Positions 6,627 through 7,147 of a stretch of DNA of 7,147 nt are shown here, piece after piece (position 1 is the stretch's first letter; each line of letters opens with the position of its first letter). This DNA comes from Bacteroidales bacterium (GTDB lineage: Bacteria; Bacteroidota; Bacteroidia; Bacteroidales; VadinHA17), in assembly GCA_017882245.1 (NCBI GenBank), contig JADGPV010000199.1:1-7147 (forward strand). Direction: 5' to 3'. A program made the translations under genes and the position numbers. The notes below the pieces were generated by a model. The model did not search any database. It worked only from the letters and a program-made list of their open reading frames with translations, and had not been told where the DNA came from.

Positions 6627-7147
6627 CTATTTCTCATTCTCTCTCCAGTTTATCCTGAGCCGGCAAAGCTCCATGCGGTCATCCTCTCTTACGACTGAGT
6701 GAATGTATGATGCGGAACTCTCACTGCCATTCCAAGTAATGATATTTACCATATCGTCCCTGTGTCCTTCTGACAGATAGTTGACCTCTATTGTGTCAGG
6801 GGTGTGGACACTTATAAACTCAGGCTCATAACAGTTCATGACCCAGTGAATATACCGGGCATTATTCACATGAAGATTTACGTCGATGTCATCGAGTTTT
6901 GCCTTCAGCCTTGTCACTTTGTGCTCTCCGGGAGGCAGAGGAGGCACCTTGCCTGCGTTTGTGTCAAGAGCTCTCTGCTCGGGGAAATGAGCGTTCAGGA
7001 ATGATAATGCCTTGTCAGGACGCTGCACTTTACGGGTCGTATAATCGACTATCACCCATGATGATGATGCGCCTGCAAGCCTCCTCCCCTCCGAATCAAA
7101 CATTTCGAGATCGCGGAGTGCGAAGATGGCATCTGTGCCGCGAGGCC
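6627..7147 (-). CDS. Acyl-ACP thioesterase, C-terminal part (5' end outside window)
   Basis: This enzyme hydrolyses acyl-acyl carrier protein to free fatty acid and ACP. The frame stays open to the right edge of the window. The ATG at 7101-7103 is internal: the 14 codons before it read PRGTDAIFALRDLE and run straight into MFDSEGRRLAGASSSWVIVD, the usual first hot-dog strand region of FatA/FatB-type thioesterases. At least 172 residues are therefore visible, and the N-terminal third is missing. Numbered from M at 7103, the second hot-dog repeat has IDVNLHVNNARYIHWVMN, with D74, N76 and H78 as the catalytic set. E112 in YLSEGHRDD matches the conserved glutamate. Plant FatB enzymes have cysteine right after that glutamate and here it is glycine, so the Asp/Asn/His/Glu mechanism is more likely than a papain-like triad. 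It is the first visible gene of the minus-strand unit and is followed 21 bases later by the GWxTD gene. Confidence 0.9.
   Translation of the reverse strand, partial: PRGTDAIFALRDLEMFDSEGRRLAGASSSWVIVDYTTRKVQRPDKALSFLNAHFPEQRALDTNAGKVPPLPPGEHKVTRLKAKLDDIDVNLHVNNARYIHWVMNCYEPEFISVHTPDTIEVNYLSEGHRDDMVNIITWNGSESSASYIHSVVREDDRMELCRLRINWRENEK

Noticed and set aside
1..7147. Novel defence system, CRISPR array, mobile element or RNA gene
   Set aside because: Almost every base is accounted for by seven chromosomal-type genes. No regularly spaced repeats, transposase, integrase, terminal inverted repeats or tRNA/rRNA-like segments were seen on either strand.

Overview
The window looks like ordinary chromosome from a member of the Bacteroidota (Bacteroidetes), probably a Bacteroidales-like or environmental lineage. 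The evidence is a Bacteroidota-type ClpS, a secreted M64 (IgA-peptidase family) metallopeptidase, a GWxTD-domain lipoprotein, a bacterial FatA/FatB-type acyl-ACP thioesterase, and the near absence of Shine-Dalgarno sequences before the genes. This assignment comes from recognising protein families by eye, not from a search. Base composition looks mid-range and even throughout, with no sign of recent transfer.

Layout, left to right. (1) Positions 2-579, plus strand: the 3' end of a gene running in from the left edge, with a SPOR-like C-terminal domain, overlaps clpS by four bases (ATGA). (2) Positions 606-1880, minus strand: a secreted M64 metallopeptidase that converges on clpS. (3) Positions 1973-4448, plus strand: a YbdG-type mechanosensitive channel followed 19 bases later by a divergent transaldolase, probably one transcript. 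A 92-base divergent gap separates this pair from the peptidase gene. (4) Positions 4528-7147, minus strand: a tightly packed unit transcribed from right to left. It holds an acyl-ACP thioesterase (5' end beyond the window), a GWxTD lipoprotein and the 23S rRNA 2'-O-methyltransferase RlmB, the last two overlapping by four bases. The transaldolase and rlmB converge on a 79-base gap with a small pyrimidine-rich tandem repeat.

The genes do not form one pathway. They cover protein quality control (ClpS), envelope and secreted functions (SPOR-like protein, M64 peptidase, channel, GWxTD lipoprotein), central carbon metabolism (transaldolase), fatty-acid release (thioesterase) and ribosome modification (RlmB). 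I see no mobile element, CRISPR array, RNA gene, phage gene or defence system, and no stretch over 300 bases lacks a gene. The points most worth a second look are the translationally coupled thioesterase/GWxTD/RlmB unit and the transaldolase, which keeps most catalytic residues but has an extra segment of roughly 65 residues near its C-terminus and one active-site substitution.
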